Positions 22,561 through 33,884 of a stretch of DNA of 64,000 nucleotides are shown in pieces. This DNA is from Chlorophyllum brunneum. Its lineage: Eukaryota > Basidiomycota > Agaricomycetes > Agaricales > Agaricaceae. The stretch is from contig OY756151.1 in NCBI GenBank assembly GCA_963576785.1, forward strand, positions 1,116,001 to 1,180,000, in the 5' to 3' direction. Made by a program: the position numbers and the translations under genes. The notes below the pieces were generated by a model. The model worked only from the letters and a program-made list of their open reading frames with translations. It did not search any database and had not been told where the DNA came from. How positions within the stretch are numbered: the first letter of the stretch is position 1; the number at the start of each line of letters is the position of its first letter.

Positions 22561-23199
22561 CATGTTGAAAAAAGCTGCCAAGATAGGATACCCCTTCTAG
22601 TCTGCTTTGGTATAGTTCCAGTAGTTAGTAGACATAATCCAATCTCCAGATTGAGAATGCTGACTAAGTTGGTTTAAAATAACCTCAGAACCAATCTGGT
22701 AATAGTGTTTGCAAGGTATAGATCTCAGACAGTTAAGTATGGAGATTTGGGCCATAAGGCATACTGAGCTAGCTACTGAGAAATGGAAAGCAACTTTAGG
22801 GTAGTACCTGGGTGAAGTTGTAGGCCATAGTAGGTGATGTACCAGAGTATGTTGAAAAAAGCTGCCAGTTATCAGAAAATACTCACCTGGCTCAAGAGGA
22901 CTAAATCCTACACTGGTTGGCCTGGTACAGAAAAAATAGCCAGATTCCAGCTCAAGTTGATTCCATGTTACCATTGGCTAAGGCTGGTGGTAAGAGACCT
23001 TTCAAAGAGCTCTATAGACAGGTGGATGCAAGTCTACTACTAATTGGAGACTATTAGGTAGTATTTGCTGCCCATGTTTACAGGGGGACTGGGTTGCTTC
23101 ATGCAACATGTCACCCACCTGGCAAGGTTACAGCCTCTGATGCTGAACTTTTTGCTATCTATATAGCCCTAGAGACTGCTTCTGTGGTCTCCAAGACTG
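22561..23199 (+). mobile_element. LINE copy D, RNase H part (left of insertion)
   Basis: From about 22,990 plus-strand frames match LINE RNase H: YRQVDASLLLIGDY, AAHVYRGTGLL and KVTASDAELFAIYIALETAS, the last two paralleling copy J on the minus strand. The preceding 22,561-22,980 is poorly recognised and holds a direct repeat of GTTGAAAAAAGCTGCCA (22,566 and 22,854). RNase H resumes at 25,914 after a nested LINE. Confidence 0.65.
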
Positions 23200-25493
23200 T
23201 TTTTTTTGAATTATAGCCTAAGGCTGATTTATTATGTGGTGCTCAAATACAGTCCACAGCTGGAATACAAATAAGTAGACTAGCAGGTATCTATAGAGAA
23301 GTGGTGGACATGCACTACCAAGCAGAAGAACTAATGTTTGAAACCATTGATAGACAAAAGTATATCCTACTCCCAAGCCTGAAGGGTAAGAGAAGTGGAT
23401 GCCAGAAGAGGCAAGTGGGCAGAGAGGTCCCCCAACCAGTGACCCAGTCTGAGGACCAGGTCTGGTTAGTAGGTGTTGATTCACTGTAAATGCCTGGCAG
23501 TGGAAACACACCTAGTTACTGGTCCAGCTACTAACCTCCAGAATTTTTCTTACTAAGAGTCATCCCTCTGGCCATGGTCACCCTTGCCAGAGTAATAGGC
23601 TGCACCATTTGTGCAACTATCAGTATTTTCACTGTATCTAGTCACTGTAGAGGACAACTTTGGTTATAAAACTCTAAAAGTCTTTACTAGACTTTCACTA
23701 GGGTTCTCTGGTACCAGACAATAATCTCCTTGCCCTAAGCTAGTTATCCAATCCCCTGAGAGATGGATGAGAAAGCAAACATCTGAGGGTTTGTCTTCAA
23801 GAACTTGATAAGGGTACCTGGCATAGCTGGGTACCCCTTAGAGACATCAAACCTTTCACAAAAGATAAGAATATGTATGCAAGACTTGAAAGAAGCCCCA
23901 CATGGATATCAGAATAGTTTGTCTTAGAAGAACCAAGACCTATAGGACCCAATCAGTACATGGTTGAGTATAACTCTACATATGCAGGCTGACAGTGAGT
24001 TAGACTCTGCTATGGTGGAAGGCAGCCATGAACCTCCATTGAGATAAGTGGGCTGGAGGAACTTACTGTTATGCCTATTGAGAGCTATAAACTGGCTACC
24101 TGAGTATGTAGAGTTCTGGAATTGAGTGATCCAGGCATTCTGGCAGGATTTGACAACCTTCTGGTAAAGGAAGTCAAGGGAGGTTTGTGGACAAGAACCT
24201 ACAGAGATCTAAGGTTCAGTATAGTACTAATGTACAATACCATGAATGGCCTACTTCTCTGAAAAGTAAGCATACCAGATATGAATGGAGTATTTGGAAT
24301 GACCCTTGAACCACTCTACAAGGGAGTTGCACATGGCAAGCAAATGAGCTTGACTGGAGTAAACAGAAGGATCTACCACTCTCCTAGCTTTGCCAGGGGA
24401 ATTGGTAAACAAAACAATGGAGTTACAATCAGGGAGGCAAGTAGTCTTCCCAATTATGATCCAAATAGCATATAGCTCCACATCAGAAGCCATCACTTGA
24501 CCAGCTGCATGTCTCATCTAGAAAACATGTTGGCCTGATCAGTAGATCTGGGCAGCAGAGACTGCCTGGAATTCCCTCTACAGTGGCAGGCTTGTGTCTA
24601 TTGCCATAATAAGAATCTGAGGGTCAGCATTAGCATGTTCCAAGGTGCTGTCCAGATGCTATATATGCATAGCTCTCTTGTCACAGGCACAAGAAGAGTC
24701 ATGGAAAGATACTTGGGCCACAAAGTAGTCCAGGAGATGGTAACCAGGCTGAGCCACTGCAGAGTAGGGATCAAACTGTTCAGTAAGCAATGGGAGCAGG
24801 GAAACTGCTTCCATAAGGGAGCTCTTGACCTGTCTGCAAAGACAATTGGTCAGAAGAGAGACAGAGAGAGTGTGTGAAGAGGTACTCTTGGTGTTCAGAC
24901 AATTGAGGAGGGATCAAAGAGGGTATGTATTGGAGAGAGTGGTGAGATGGTAGTTTGCTCTTGAAGCCAACTTCTTCAGATGGAGAGGAACAGGGATGAG
25001 ATCAGTGAAGGCCTCAGTACCACCAGAGGGGGAGGTGTGGAATGCACAAGTGATCTACAATACAGCCTTATATTGTATTATGTTAAGGAATTTGAGAAGA
25101 CTCTTGCAGCAAGTCTTATCAAAGTACTACAGACAGAAGCCATATGTTACAATCAGGATGACACATGACCTGTAGAGAAGGTATTTCTGCTTGGAGGTCA
25201 GACCATGTGAGAAGTTACCAAGTATCCCCATTGCCTTAATAGTAGAGAGAGCCTTGGTAGAGTAGTACCAAATGTGTTTCTGAAAGTTTAGGGCATGATC
25301 AAAATAAAGCCCAAGTATCTCCAATAGGTCTTAGGGCAGAGAGGAGTGTCCCTAGTGAATAGGCCAAAGCCTAGGTCAAGGGGAGGGTTGACATCTCCAG
25401 ATTTCCTGAAGAAGTGGAAAAGTTCAGACTTGTCATGCTCTATGACAAGTGCAAATACTACAAAGAGATTGAAAAGGACAATGTATGCCCCTT

Positions 25494-25725
25494 TTTATCT
25501 GTCTCTTTCTCTCTTTCTCTCTCTTCTGGACTTATACCAAATAACATAAATACCAAAGATCACTCTAGGTTTTGATTTAGATAACATTGAGTCTTGTGGA
25601 ATTAGATTACTTTTCCCTTCTCTGAACATTTTGTACTTGTATATATGTACATGTGGACTGCATTTGAGCATCACCTATATAAATTATTAATTAAAATTTT
25701 TTTAAAATATATATATATATATATA
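25494..25725 (+). mobile_element. Tiny LINE 3' end inserted in the minus-strand LINE
   Basis: This plus-strand segment matches the 3' UTR of the full-length LINE: a CTCTCT-rich stretch, GAGTCTTGTGG, then GTACATGTGGACTGCATTTGAGC and TATATAAATT. Flanking duplications are TATGCCCCTT (25,484-25,493) and TATGCCCCCTT (25,726-25,736). Removing it restores the minus-strand RT frame. Only about 230 bp long, it is an extreme 5' truncation. Confidence 0.8.
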
Positions 25726-25728
25726 TAT
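25707..25728. repeat. (AT)n microsatellite at a LINE tail
   Basis: About eleven AT units following AATTTTTTTAAA, at the position where sister LINE copies have poly(A). Confidence 0.9.
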
Positions 25729-25913
25729 GCCCCCTTGAAAGTGTCCAAGTTTTTGTCCCAGGTCTTAGCCAGGGCAATGATGGTACTGTTGTCAACATAT
25801 GACAGCAGGGTACTGCCTGGAGCAATAATCCACAAGTCAAAAACCTTCATAAGAGAGGCAATATAGAGATCTGAAAGAATAGGGAACATGGCAGAGCCTT
25901 GTCCAACATCCAT

Positions 25914-26020
25914 GTCTCCAAGGATGTATATCTTGTGGTCTTTACAGACTCAGTTGGTTCTGCCAAGCAAGCTCTTGACCTATCCATACATTCTGGCTAG
26001 GGGTATTCTTTGGCTGTCTA
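25914..26020 (+). pseudogene. LINE copy D, RNase H continued
   Basis: Resumes the RNase H frame after the nested insertion: VVFTDSVGSAKQALDLSIHSG, with the catalytic-region Asp of the TDS motif. It breaks off near 26,020, where ORF1 of another LINE copy begins. Confidence 0.75.
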
Positions 26021-27082
26021 TCAGTCCTTTCTGCAAACAAGTGATTATCTCTCTTCTCTCTGGTCCCAATGTAACCAGCTTTGGAACCATTATTGACACT
26101 CTCAATATATGTCTAATCATGAAAAAGTCCAAAGCCAGGGTTATAGCCACCTTGTAGAGTAAGTTAAGTCTTATAGTCCATACCTTGGAGGTCCTAACCC
26201 CAGCTGAGCTCGAAGTCATCAAGACTTGGCTCAAAGAGAAGTTCAAAGGTATTACAACAGATGACACCTCATTTCCTAAGTCCAAATTGTATGTCAAAAT
26301 CATTAATATTCCCTTCATCACCCCCCATGGCCATATCCTCACCCAAGACAATGTTACCTCCAGTGTTAGAAGTTCAATCCACTCTGATGCCATCTAATTC
26401 ACCATCCTCCCAAGAGTTTGACATAATTTGAAAAAGTCTGACACTTGTACAGTATGGTTTGAGATCTGGGACTCCAAAGTAGGCTCCAATCTTGCCAAAA
26501 TAGTCAATAAGTCTCTCAACATCTATAGCAGTATTTATTGCATTATAAGAGCCAATGCCACCTCCAGTATTCCATTTTGTACCAAATACTGTCAATGGAG
26601 CCACCCTGTCCTCAGATGCTAATTCTAACTCAATGTGTATGCTCACTGTAAAGGACCATACACCACTATTGACCACTGTTCCTTCATGGTATGCTGTAAA
26701 GGAAATGAGAAAGCCATCCTCCCTGTTGCTGCCACCCCAATGGGTAAACCATGCCCCCATAAACTCACATGTGTCAACTGTAGTAAAGACCATCTTGCCT
26801 CTGATCATAACAAGTGCTCCTTCTGGAGAAAACACTTCAACCATGATTGGCACACTAATAAGGCCCTTGAACTCTGGGCTAACTAGGGCATTCTCCCCTT
26901 CTCTTCTCTAGCTGATCAAAGCCAACTATCTAGTTCATCATGAATAGTACACCAAACACTGAAGACAGATTGCCTTCTTCCTTGCTGAAGGAGTTGAAAA
27001 TCTGTTCTCACAACATAGGCAAGTTATATAGAGTAATGGAGACAGTCCTCATATACAGAGGTGACATTAACCTTCTCATCAT
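26021..27082 (+). mobile_element. LINE copy E/B, left part: ORF1 C-terminus and ORF2 start
   Basis: Begins inside ORF1 (CKQVIISLLSGPNVTSFGTI), equivalent to position 28,440 of the full-length copy, so it is 5'-truncated. ORF1 continues with HSDAI, DTCTVWFEIWDSK and knuckle motifs (CKGPYTTIDHC, CVNCSKDHLASDHNKC) to about 26,890. ORF2 starts at 26,940 (MNSTPNTEDRLPSSLL) and is interrupted in the endonuclease at RGDINLL by the full-length LINE at 27,083. The rest continues at 33,885-38,252. Confidence 0.85.
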
Positions 27083-27163
27083 CCCTTCTTTGACTCGTAC
27101 CACCACCATCGTTTTGCAAAACTTGATCATACAGTACCAGTCTATAGTACAAAGCAATATTTT

Positions 27164-29340
27164 ATGCCTGCTCTATGTTCCAACCTCTCTCCAAGAGAGA
27201 CTATACCTGATAGTGATGGGGAAGTCTTTGGGAACACAACACATGTTTCCACTCCCTCCATCTTTGTGGCCCCCTTGGCTCTGCCCCCTCCTAGTATCCT
27301 GTTTTCTAGGATGCCTTCCTACTCAAAACCTGTTATTCCAACTGATCAGGTCTACAGCCAAACCATTCCCCTGTTAGTCCTCAGCAGAAGACCATCCACA
27401 CCCCCAGGGGCCACTACTAGTGATGTGGAAAAGACTATTCACAGATCATCGAAATGAGTTTTCCCTGAGGGCGATCATTACTATTCTGGCAACAAGGACT
27501 GGGCCAATCAGGTTGAGAAGGAGTTGGAAGCCAAACATGAGGAAGATGATGCTTCGGAGCACAGATGTGGGCCAGGGGAATATTATAATGATGCTGTAAG
27601 GGAGGTCAGTAAGATCTCTAAATGGGTTAAAGCCTACAACACTTACAATATGAGTGGTGATGAGGGTCTAGCTTTCAGTCGGGCCTTTACAGAACTTACG
27701 AGAACTTTGATGAAAGCAGGATGGCTCAAGGTTACTGTCGACGAACAAAAGAATGACCTCCACAGATGACTGGGGGTAAACTTTGGTAAAATTGTTGTCC
27801 AAGCTAACAAAACTCCCCAACCAGACTGCTCCCCCCTTTGCTGCACAGACCGCATGGCCTCCAGCCTGGCTCCTAACCCCAAGGCCCCCACCCCCACCCC
27901 TAACCCCAAGCTCTCAACCTCGAGGGAAAAGGATGATGTCCACATAGAGGTTGTTGAACAGATTGTTACTCTGAGTATCGCCAGTGATATTAAAGTCACT
28001 CATTTGGATATCTCCGATGATGACGTTCAGATGATCACCGAGGTAGAGTTCAAGATCATCATGTACAATAAGAAGTGCAGGTCCTGGAAGCCAAGGAATA
28101 ATGCTACTGGTTCAAAAGGAATGATTAAACTCATACCTGTAGATAAGCCAACCATGCTACAGAAATCTGTGCCTACTATGGCATCTAAAGACACTGCTCT
28201 GATGTCTAACCCCCCCAAAGCCTCCTATGCCACAGCAGCTACTAAGGCCAGCAAGACCACTGCTCCTATCTCTACTAGTCGAGATCCCCTCAAGCTCTTA
28301 GAGTTTGCAAGCAAATTCCCGGAATTGTCTCATGAGAAAGTTGTGGCAATGTATGATGCCACCTTCTCTACCTCCCCCACTGTGACCAGGAAACCCAACA
28401 ACAAGCCTGGCACAATTTGTTCCACTCTTAATGGCCCCTCATGTAAACAGGTCATTATTCTGCTCCTCACTGGACCCAATGTTACCAACTTTGGGTCCAT
28501 TATTGACTCTCTCAATGTGTGCCTCATTGCTGAGAAATCTAAAACAAGGGTTATCACTGCCTCACAGGGTAAGCTGGGCCTAATGGTCCATGCCTCAGAG
28601 GTTTTGACCCCCACTAAGCTTAACATCATCAAAGCATGGCTCAAGGAGAATTTGGAGGAATCACCACAGGTGAAGCATCTCTCCCTCAATCTAAATCGTT
28701 TGTAAAAATCATGGATGTGAATTACATCACCCCCCAAGGCACTGTCCTCACTGAGGCTGACATGGTCTCTAGTATCCAAAACTCTATCCACTCGGATGCT
28801 ATCCAATTCACTATGCAACCACAAGTGCATTGCAACTCCAAACACTCCGACACCTGCATGGTGTGGTTTGAGATATAGGACTCTAAGGTGGGCTCCAGCA
28901 CATTGCAAAAATCGAGGACAAATTCCTCAATATTTATGGAGGGCTATTCTGCATTAGGAAGGCCAATGCCAACCCAGGTGTCCCATTCTACACCAAATGC
29001 TGCAGATGGGACCATCCCCTAGTCCAATATTGTGTGAGGTTGTTCACTTGTGCTCACTGCAAAGGTCCCCACTCCTCTGCCAATCACCACACTTTTGCAT
29101 TTTGTTGCAAAGGCAATGAGAAAGCAAATCCCCCTGTCACTGCCACCCCAGCCAGAGAACCATGTCACATAAGGCTACATGCTCCAATTGTGGTAAGGAT
29201 CATCTCACCACACAGACAGAAAATGCCAGTTCTGGAAGCATTGTTTTGACCATGACTGGCATGCCAATAAAGTGCTCAAACTTAGAGCCAACAGAGGATT
29301 ACCAACCCCCCCCTCCTCTTCATCCCTAGCTGGTCAAAGC
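27164..29340 (+). pseudogene. LINE copy A ORF1 (CCHC knuckle protein), broken
   Basis: ORF1 would make the RNA-binding chaperone of the LINE particle. Pieces in order: an N-terminal proline-rich part (27,164-27,457), a central part (27,524-27,769; KISKWVKAYNTYNMSGDEG), a long piece at 27,854-28,705 including CKQVIILLLTGPNVTNFGSI, and after a frameshift 28,636-28,878 (VKIMDVNYITPQGTVLTEAD, HSDTCMVWFEI). Zinc knuckles follow at about 28,995-29,265 (CAHCKGPHSSANHH, CCKGNEK). At least two stops and two frameshifts disrupt it. The start codon is uncertain; the first plausible Met is at 27,164. Confidence 0.75.
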
Positions 29341-29357
29341 CAAACAGCCCCCCCTCT

Positions 29358-32300
29358 ATGAATAATGCACCCAATGATCAAGACAGACTCCCTCATTCTC
29401 TACTGAATGAATTAAAAGTCTGTTCTCACAACATTGGTAGATCATATGGAGTGATGGAGACAGTCCTTGCACATAGAGGTGATGTCGACCTCCTCCTCAT
29501 ACAAGAACCCCTGTGGAGGTACCTCCACAATATCCCCTCTCCTGTTTCCAATGATGGTTTGCCCCTTGTAGGAGGCCTGGTTCATCTGGACTGGACCCTC
29601 CTCTCTTACCCAATTATAGCCAAAGAAGTCCTTCAAGTTGGATACTAGCATATTCCTCAAAGACTTAGACCTTAGCCTGAAGGGCCTAGTAGGATGGTCA
29701 ATGAGAATCATCAATCCATTCCTCATGTCCTTGCTTTCACTCACAAACAACTCAAGTGGCTCTGACCCTCCATCAGAAGGGATATAGTCAATCATTGAGA
29801 CCTCATGTGCATTTCACTATTTGCTGGAGGAGAAGAACTACTACTATTAAACATCTACAATAATAGCCGTAATGCTGCACTCCACTTCCTCGAGGAGCAC
29901 CTTTTTGACCTCCTGCCATTTTTTCTAATGGGTGGTGACATCAACGTCCAATCTGAGAGATGGGACCCTTCAATAGATCAACATCCCACAAGTGTGGACC
30001 ATCTACTCATAGTTACTGAAGCTCTCAATTTGGAGAGATCAATTCCATCTGTTGCTAAACCTACACATTATGCATCAGACCCTAACCTCCCTGACATAGT
30101 CATCAACCTTATCTTCACCTTGGGAACACTTCTGCATATCCCCACTCATAGTATCCAGGATGGCAATTGGTACAATTCTGACCACACCCCCCTTCTTATT
30201 CAAATTCCTATTTCTCAAATGGATATTGTCATAGAAAGAATGACTGTTCCTAAGGGCTCTGAGGAGGAGACCAAATTCCTGACAGATATTACAGAGGGAA
30301 TAAACAATACAAACTGGCCAATAAACACTGCAGAAGAGCTGGAGAGGGCTGTAGCAGAATTGGGAGTTCTATTTGACAGGTCCTGGAATTGCAATGCAAA
30401 GAAGGTCAAGATCACCACCAGATCCAAGTCCTGGTGGAATGCAGAATGCTCCTAGGTGCTGGTAGAACATCGCATGAACCAAAGAAACAAATGAAAATGG
30501 AATACCTTTCACAAGACAACAAGGATTATGAAAAGGAATTATTTCGACAAGAAGATACAAGAAATCTTAGTTGATAACCATTAACCATGGGACCTCATGC
30601 CTTGGACCAAAGGCCAAGCTCTTCCAGCTACTGAGGCCATTCATCACAACAGTTGGCCATGCCTCACTATGGACAATTTGTGGACTTCTCTCAACTACCA
30701 CTACAACTCTGCTCAGGACCAACCATTTAATGAAAATGTCCTGGATGAACTACCTCTGCCAATTGGTCTGGAGAATAGGACTTGGGTTGATTTCTCTCTC
30801 TTAGAGATAATGGAGTTGCTCAAGGATACCTCGAATTCTTCTGTCCCTGGCCCAGATCATATCTTCTGGTCCCATCTCAAACAGATCATTGCCATCAATA
30901 CCTACACTGATCTTTTCTTATGAATCAGTAATGCATGCCTGTTACTTGGGCACTAGCCATCACACTTCAAACAATCAATGTTGGTGATTATTCCTAAACC
31001 AAACAAACCTGACTACTCTACCCCAAAGGTATTCTAACCTATCATTCTTCTCAATATGCTTGGCAAACTAGTAGAAAAGATGTTATCTAAGAGACTACAA
31101 TTTGAGGTGGTACAATTCAAAGTCCTCCATCTGCATTAATCAGACAAAGGTCTACTGAGGATGCAGGTCTTTTCCTTAACCACATCATCCAGGGAACTTG
31201 GATGAAGAAGAAGAAGATATTGGTTTTGGCATTTGATGTTGCCCAATTCTTCCCCTTCCTCAATCATAATCTCCTTACCAATATTCTTACATGACAAGGT
31301 TTTCCCCCTCAAATCACGGCTTTCTTTAATAACTATCTCAAGGAGCATCGCACTACTTACTTGTAGAACAATGAGACTTCTCCCGAGTTTGATGTGGCTG
31401 TTGGGGTGGGCCAGGGCTTGGCTCTTAGCCCTATCCTTTCTGCCCTCTACCTTGCCCCTCTCCTCCAAATCTTTGACATTTGCATGGAAGATCACCATGA
31501 CAAGTGGGACTTTGACATCTTATCCTTTGTAGACAACAGTACCCTTATTGCTCAATCCTCCTCCCTTGAGAACAATGTCAAAATCCTCCAACACATGTAC
31601 CATGAAATGGAGCAACTTATGAACGAGTTTGGTCTAGTTATTGAACACAACAAATCCGAAGTTTTCTACTTCACCTGTGGAAGACAGGACTCCAATCCTT
31701 CCATTGACTTGGGTTCCCCCCCATTCACAGGTTGTACCCCTCTCAAGCTGAGAACATATTGGTGCTACCTTGGCTTTTACTTTGACAGGACTCTTTCTTT
31801 TAAAGAACACATCCAATATTACTCAGCCAAAGCTATATTGTCCATTAAAACAATGAAGATGCTCGGCAACTCTATACATAGCCTTTCCCCCCACAATAAG
31901 AGACTCCTATATAAATCATGTGTTGTTCTAGTGGCAACATATAGTTACTGACTATGGTTTCACAAGCAATCCCACACTAAGGGAACTTGTGAAATCCTCA
32001 ATAAAATACAACATAGAGCTGCCCTTTGGATCACTGGGACATTCTGTACCTCTCCCACTGGTGGTGTTGAGTCCCTTGCAGGACTTATGCCCATCAAACT
32101 ACATCTCTGTAAGTTGGCCGAATGACAAATGTTGAGGATACATACTTTGGATGATGAACATACACTGGCAAGATTGATGAAAGAGTATCATTTTTCCTCC
32201 CACTGTCTTCATATCAAGAACTTCACGGAGATTCAGAAGAAGAAGATACTTGGAGCTGTGATGGACATTTTGTGCCCCACCCCCAAGACTCATTATGTAG

Positions 32301-33560
32301 AATCTTTCAACTCTGTTTCTAAGACTGTCTGGCCTGGACATAGGTTACTTGACTGCTTCTCTGCTAATGTATCTTTTATAGGATTCAACTGGGACAACCC
32401 CCACCTCTCGAAGCAACTTTGGGATGATGTAACAATGAATGCAATGATGGACCCTAAATCCATTATCATAGGCACAGATGGCTCAGTCCACCCCAATCCC
32501 AACCCACTTGCCAGCCAATACACAGCGGCAGCCACCATTTGACACCTGGATGGAGGAAGTTCAGTTATGAAGAGGCTCGGAGGTACTACATCCACCAATA
32601 CAGAACTAGTTGCGCAATACCTGGGCATTACCAAGGTTCTTGCCACAGACAACTACAATGAAGTTGAGTACATTCATGTGTTCACCAACTCCCTCATGGC
32701 CTCCCAGCTTCTCCTCGATTGCTCACTTCACTCTTGTCAGTAGCAGTCCATCCTTACCTTGAAGGTGCTCCTGACTTGGTTTAGTAAGTTAGAACAGTAC
32801 TGCCTTTCATTCTATCACACTCTATTCAAATGCAAATACAGGATTCAATGAGCCACTCATGACTGGATACAAACAGTTGCCTAGCCTAATCAAAGTCAAA
32901 ATCACCGAGTACCCAACTCACTTGACTTTCTATGCAAAAAGTCTGCCGAATGTGCCATTCACACGTGGCAGGCCATGTTTGGTTTCAAGAAATACAGCAG
33001 TAACTCCTTCCTCCATCTTCCAGTGTGAGCAAATGGAGCCTCCACCTTACTATTGCACATCAACTCCGGCCCTTGGAAATGAGAATGCAGATACCAGCCT
33101 CAGCTCTTTGCACAAACTTGTTGCACCATATTATGTCATGCCCTAATTAGAGAGTACTGCCTAAGGTTCTTCTCTAATGAGGATCTATCATACCACCACT
33201 GCAGCAACCAACTGGTCCAAACCAGGTCACACATCCTCTACTGGTGTCAAAACTTTGATCACCACTACAGCGTCAACACTATCAAGAAGTTTGTCAACTT
33301 CTTATGTCATAATCCCACTGCATTCAGCTTTTCTCCAGAACCTGATTACCCTTGTATTTGCACTGGTTCAATACCCCTGTTGCATCATCATCAAGCCCAT
33401 CAGAGGTTCAGGTCCACACCCACATGAGTCCTTTCCTTTCAAAATTTTTCTTATACTCTCCCAGTTATGGACTTCACAATTCATTTCTCTATCTTTTTTG
33501 CTCCCACTGGTCTACTATTTTATGATAGTTTTCATTCAAATTTCATCCTTCCTGTGATGT
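29358..33560 (+). pseudogene. LINE copy A ORF2: endonuclease, RT, RNase H, knuckle; broken
   Basis: ORF2 starts MNNAPNDQDRLPHSLLNELK. Endonuclease: LLIQEPLWRYL (catalytic Glu, about 29,500), MGGDINVQSERWDP (about 29,930) and SDHTPLLIQIP (about 30,180). RT: VPGPDHIFWSHLK (30,845), VGVGQGLALSPILSALYLAP (31,400) and SFVDNSTLIAQ (31,525), where the second catalytic Asp is Asn. RNase H: IIIGTDGSVHPNPNPLA (32,463), then TNTELVAQYLGI and VFTNSLMASQ, in which the third acidic residue is also Asn. A cysteine/histidine region near 33,190 (YHHCSNQ) ends the protein. It is interrupted by several stops (for example about 30,455, 31,950 and 32,540). Confidence 0.85.
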
Positions 33561-33884
33561 CTGGGTAAAGCCCCTCCACACACTAGTACCATTTGCTGTT
33601 CCCCCTTGTGTTTGCAAGTTGATAGTTCCTTTTCTATCAATTTCTCTCTCTCACTCTCTCTCTTCTGAATCCTCTTTTATCTCTTTTTTCCACTGATCAA
33701 CTTAGGTACCAAAGTTCTCTCTAGTGTACATGCTAGATGGTGTCGAGTCTTGTGGGGTTAGTTTACTTGTAGTTTACTTTCCTTGCTCTGAACATTCTGT
33801 ATGTTCTGCCTTTGTATGTATGTACATGTGGACTGCAATTGAGCACCACTATATAAATTGATGAATCAAGAAAAAAAAAAAAAA
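33561..33884 (+). other. LINE copy A 3' UTR and poly(A) tail
   Basis: Contains a CT-rich stretch (33,640-33,670), the family motif GTACATGTGGACTGCAATTGAGCACC near 33,823 and a 14-A tail. The same GGACTG-x-A-x-TTGAGCACC motif, inverted, marks the LINE ends at 23,240 and, weaker, at 8,490 and 11,870. Confidence 0.8.

Larger units (their letters stand above)
23200..25913 (-). mobile_element. LINE insertion (2.7 kb, 5'-truncated in RT) in LINE copy D
   Basis: A T-run at 23,200-23,207 is the tail of a minus-strand copy. Going up: 3' UTR, C-terminal cysteine region, RNase H (24,251-24,517 minus: NSIVLFTNSPGKARRVVDPS), RT thumb (25,127-25,324) and RT palm (25,671-25,913: VGQGSAMFPILSDLY and SYVDNSTIIA). 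Target duplications are GTCTCCAAGACTG (23,187-23,199) and GTCTCCAAGGATG (25,914-25,926). It contains a small opposite-strand LINE 3' end at 25,494-25,725. Frames are broken throughout. Confidence 0.85.
27083..33884 (+). mobile_element. Full-length Tad-like LINE (6.8 kb), copy A
   Basis: A complete LINE with 5' UTR, ORF1, ORF2, 3' UTR and a 14-A tail (33,871-33,884), flanked by 20-bp duplications GACATTAACCTTCTCATCAT (27,063-27,082) and GACATTAACCTCCTCTTCAT (33,885-33,904). The host is another copy of the same family, cut in its endonuclease. Its 5' half keeps noticeably more CpG than the neighbouring relics, which fits a younger insertion, but ORF1 and ORF2 already contain stops and frameshifts. 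Domain order (CCHC ORF1; AP-endonuclease, RT, RNase H, terminal knuckle) fits the Tad clade. Confidence 0.9.
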
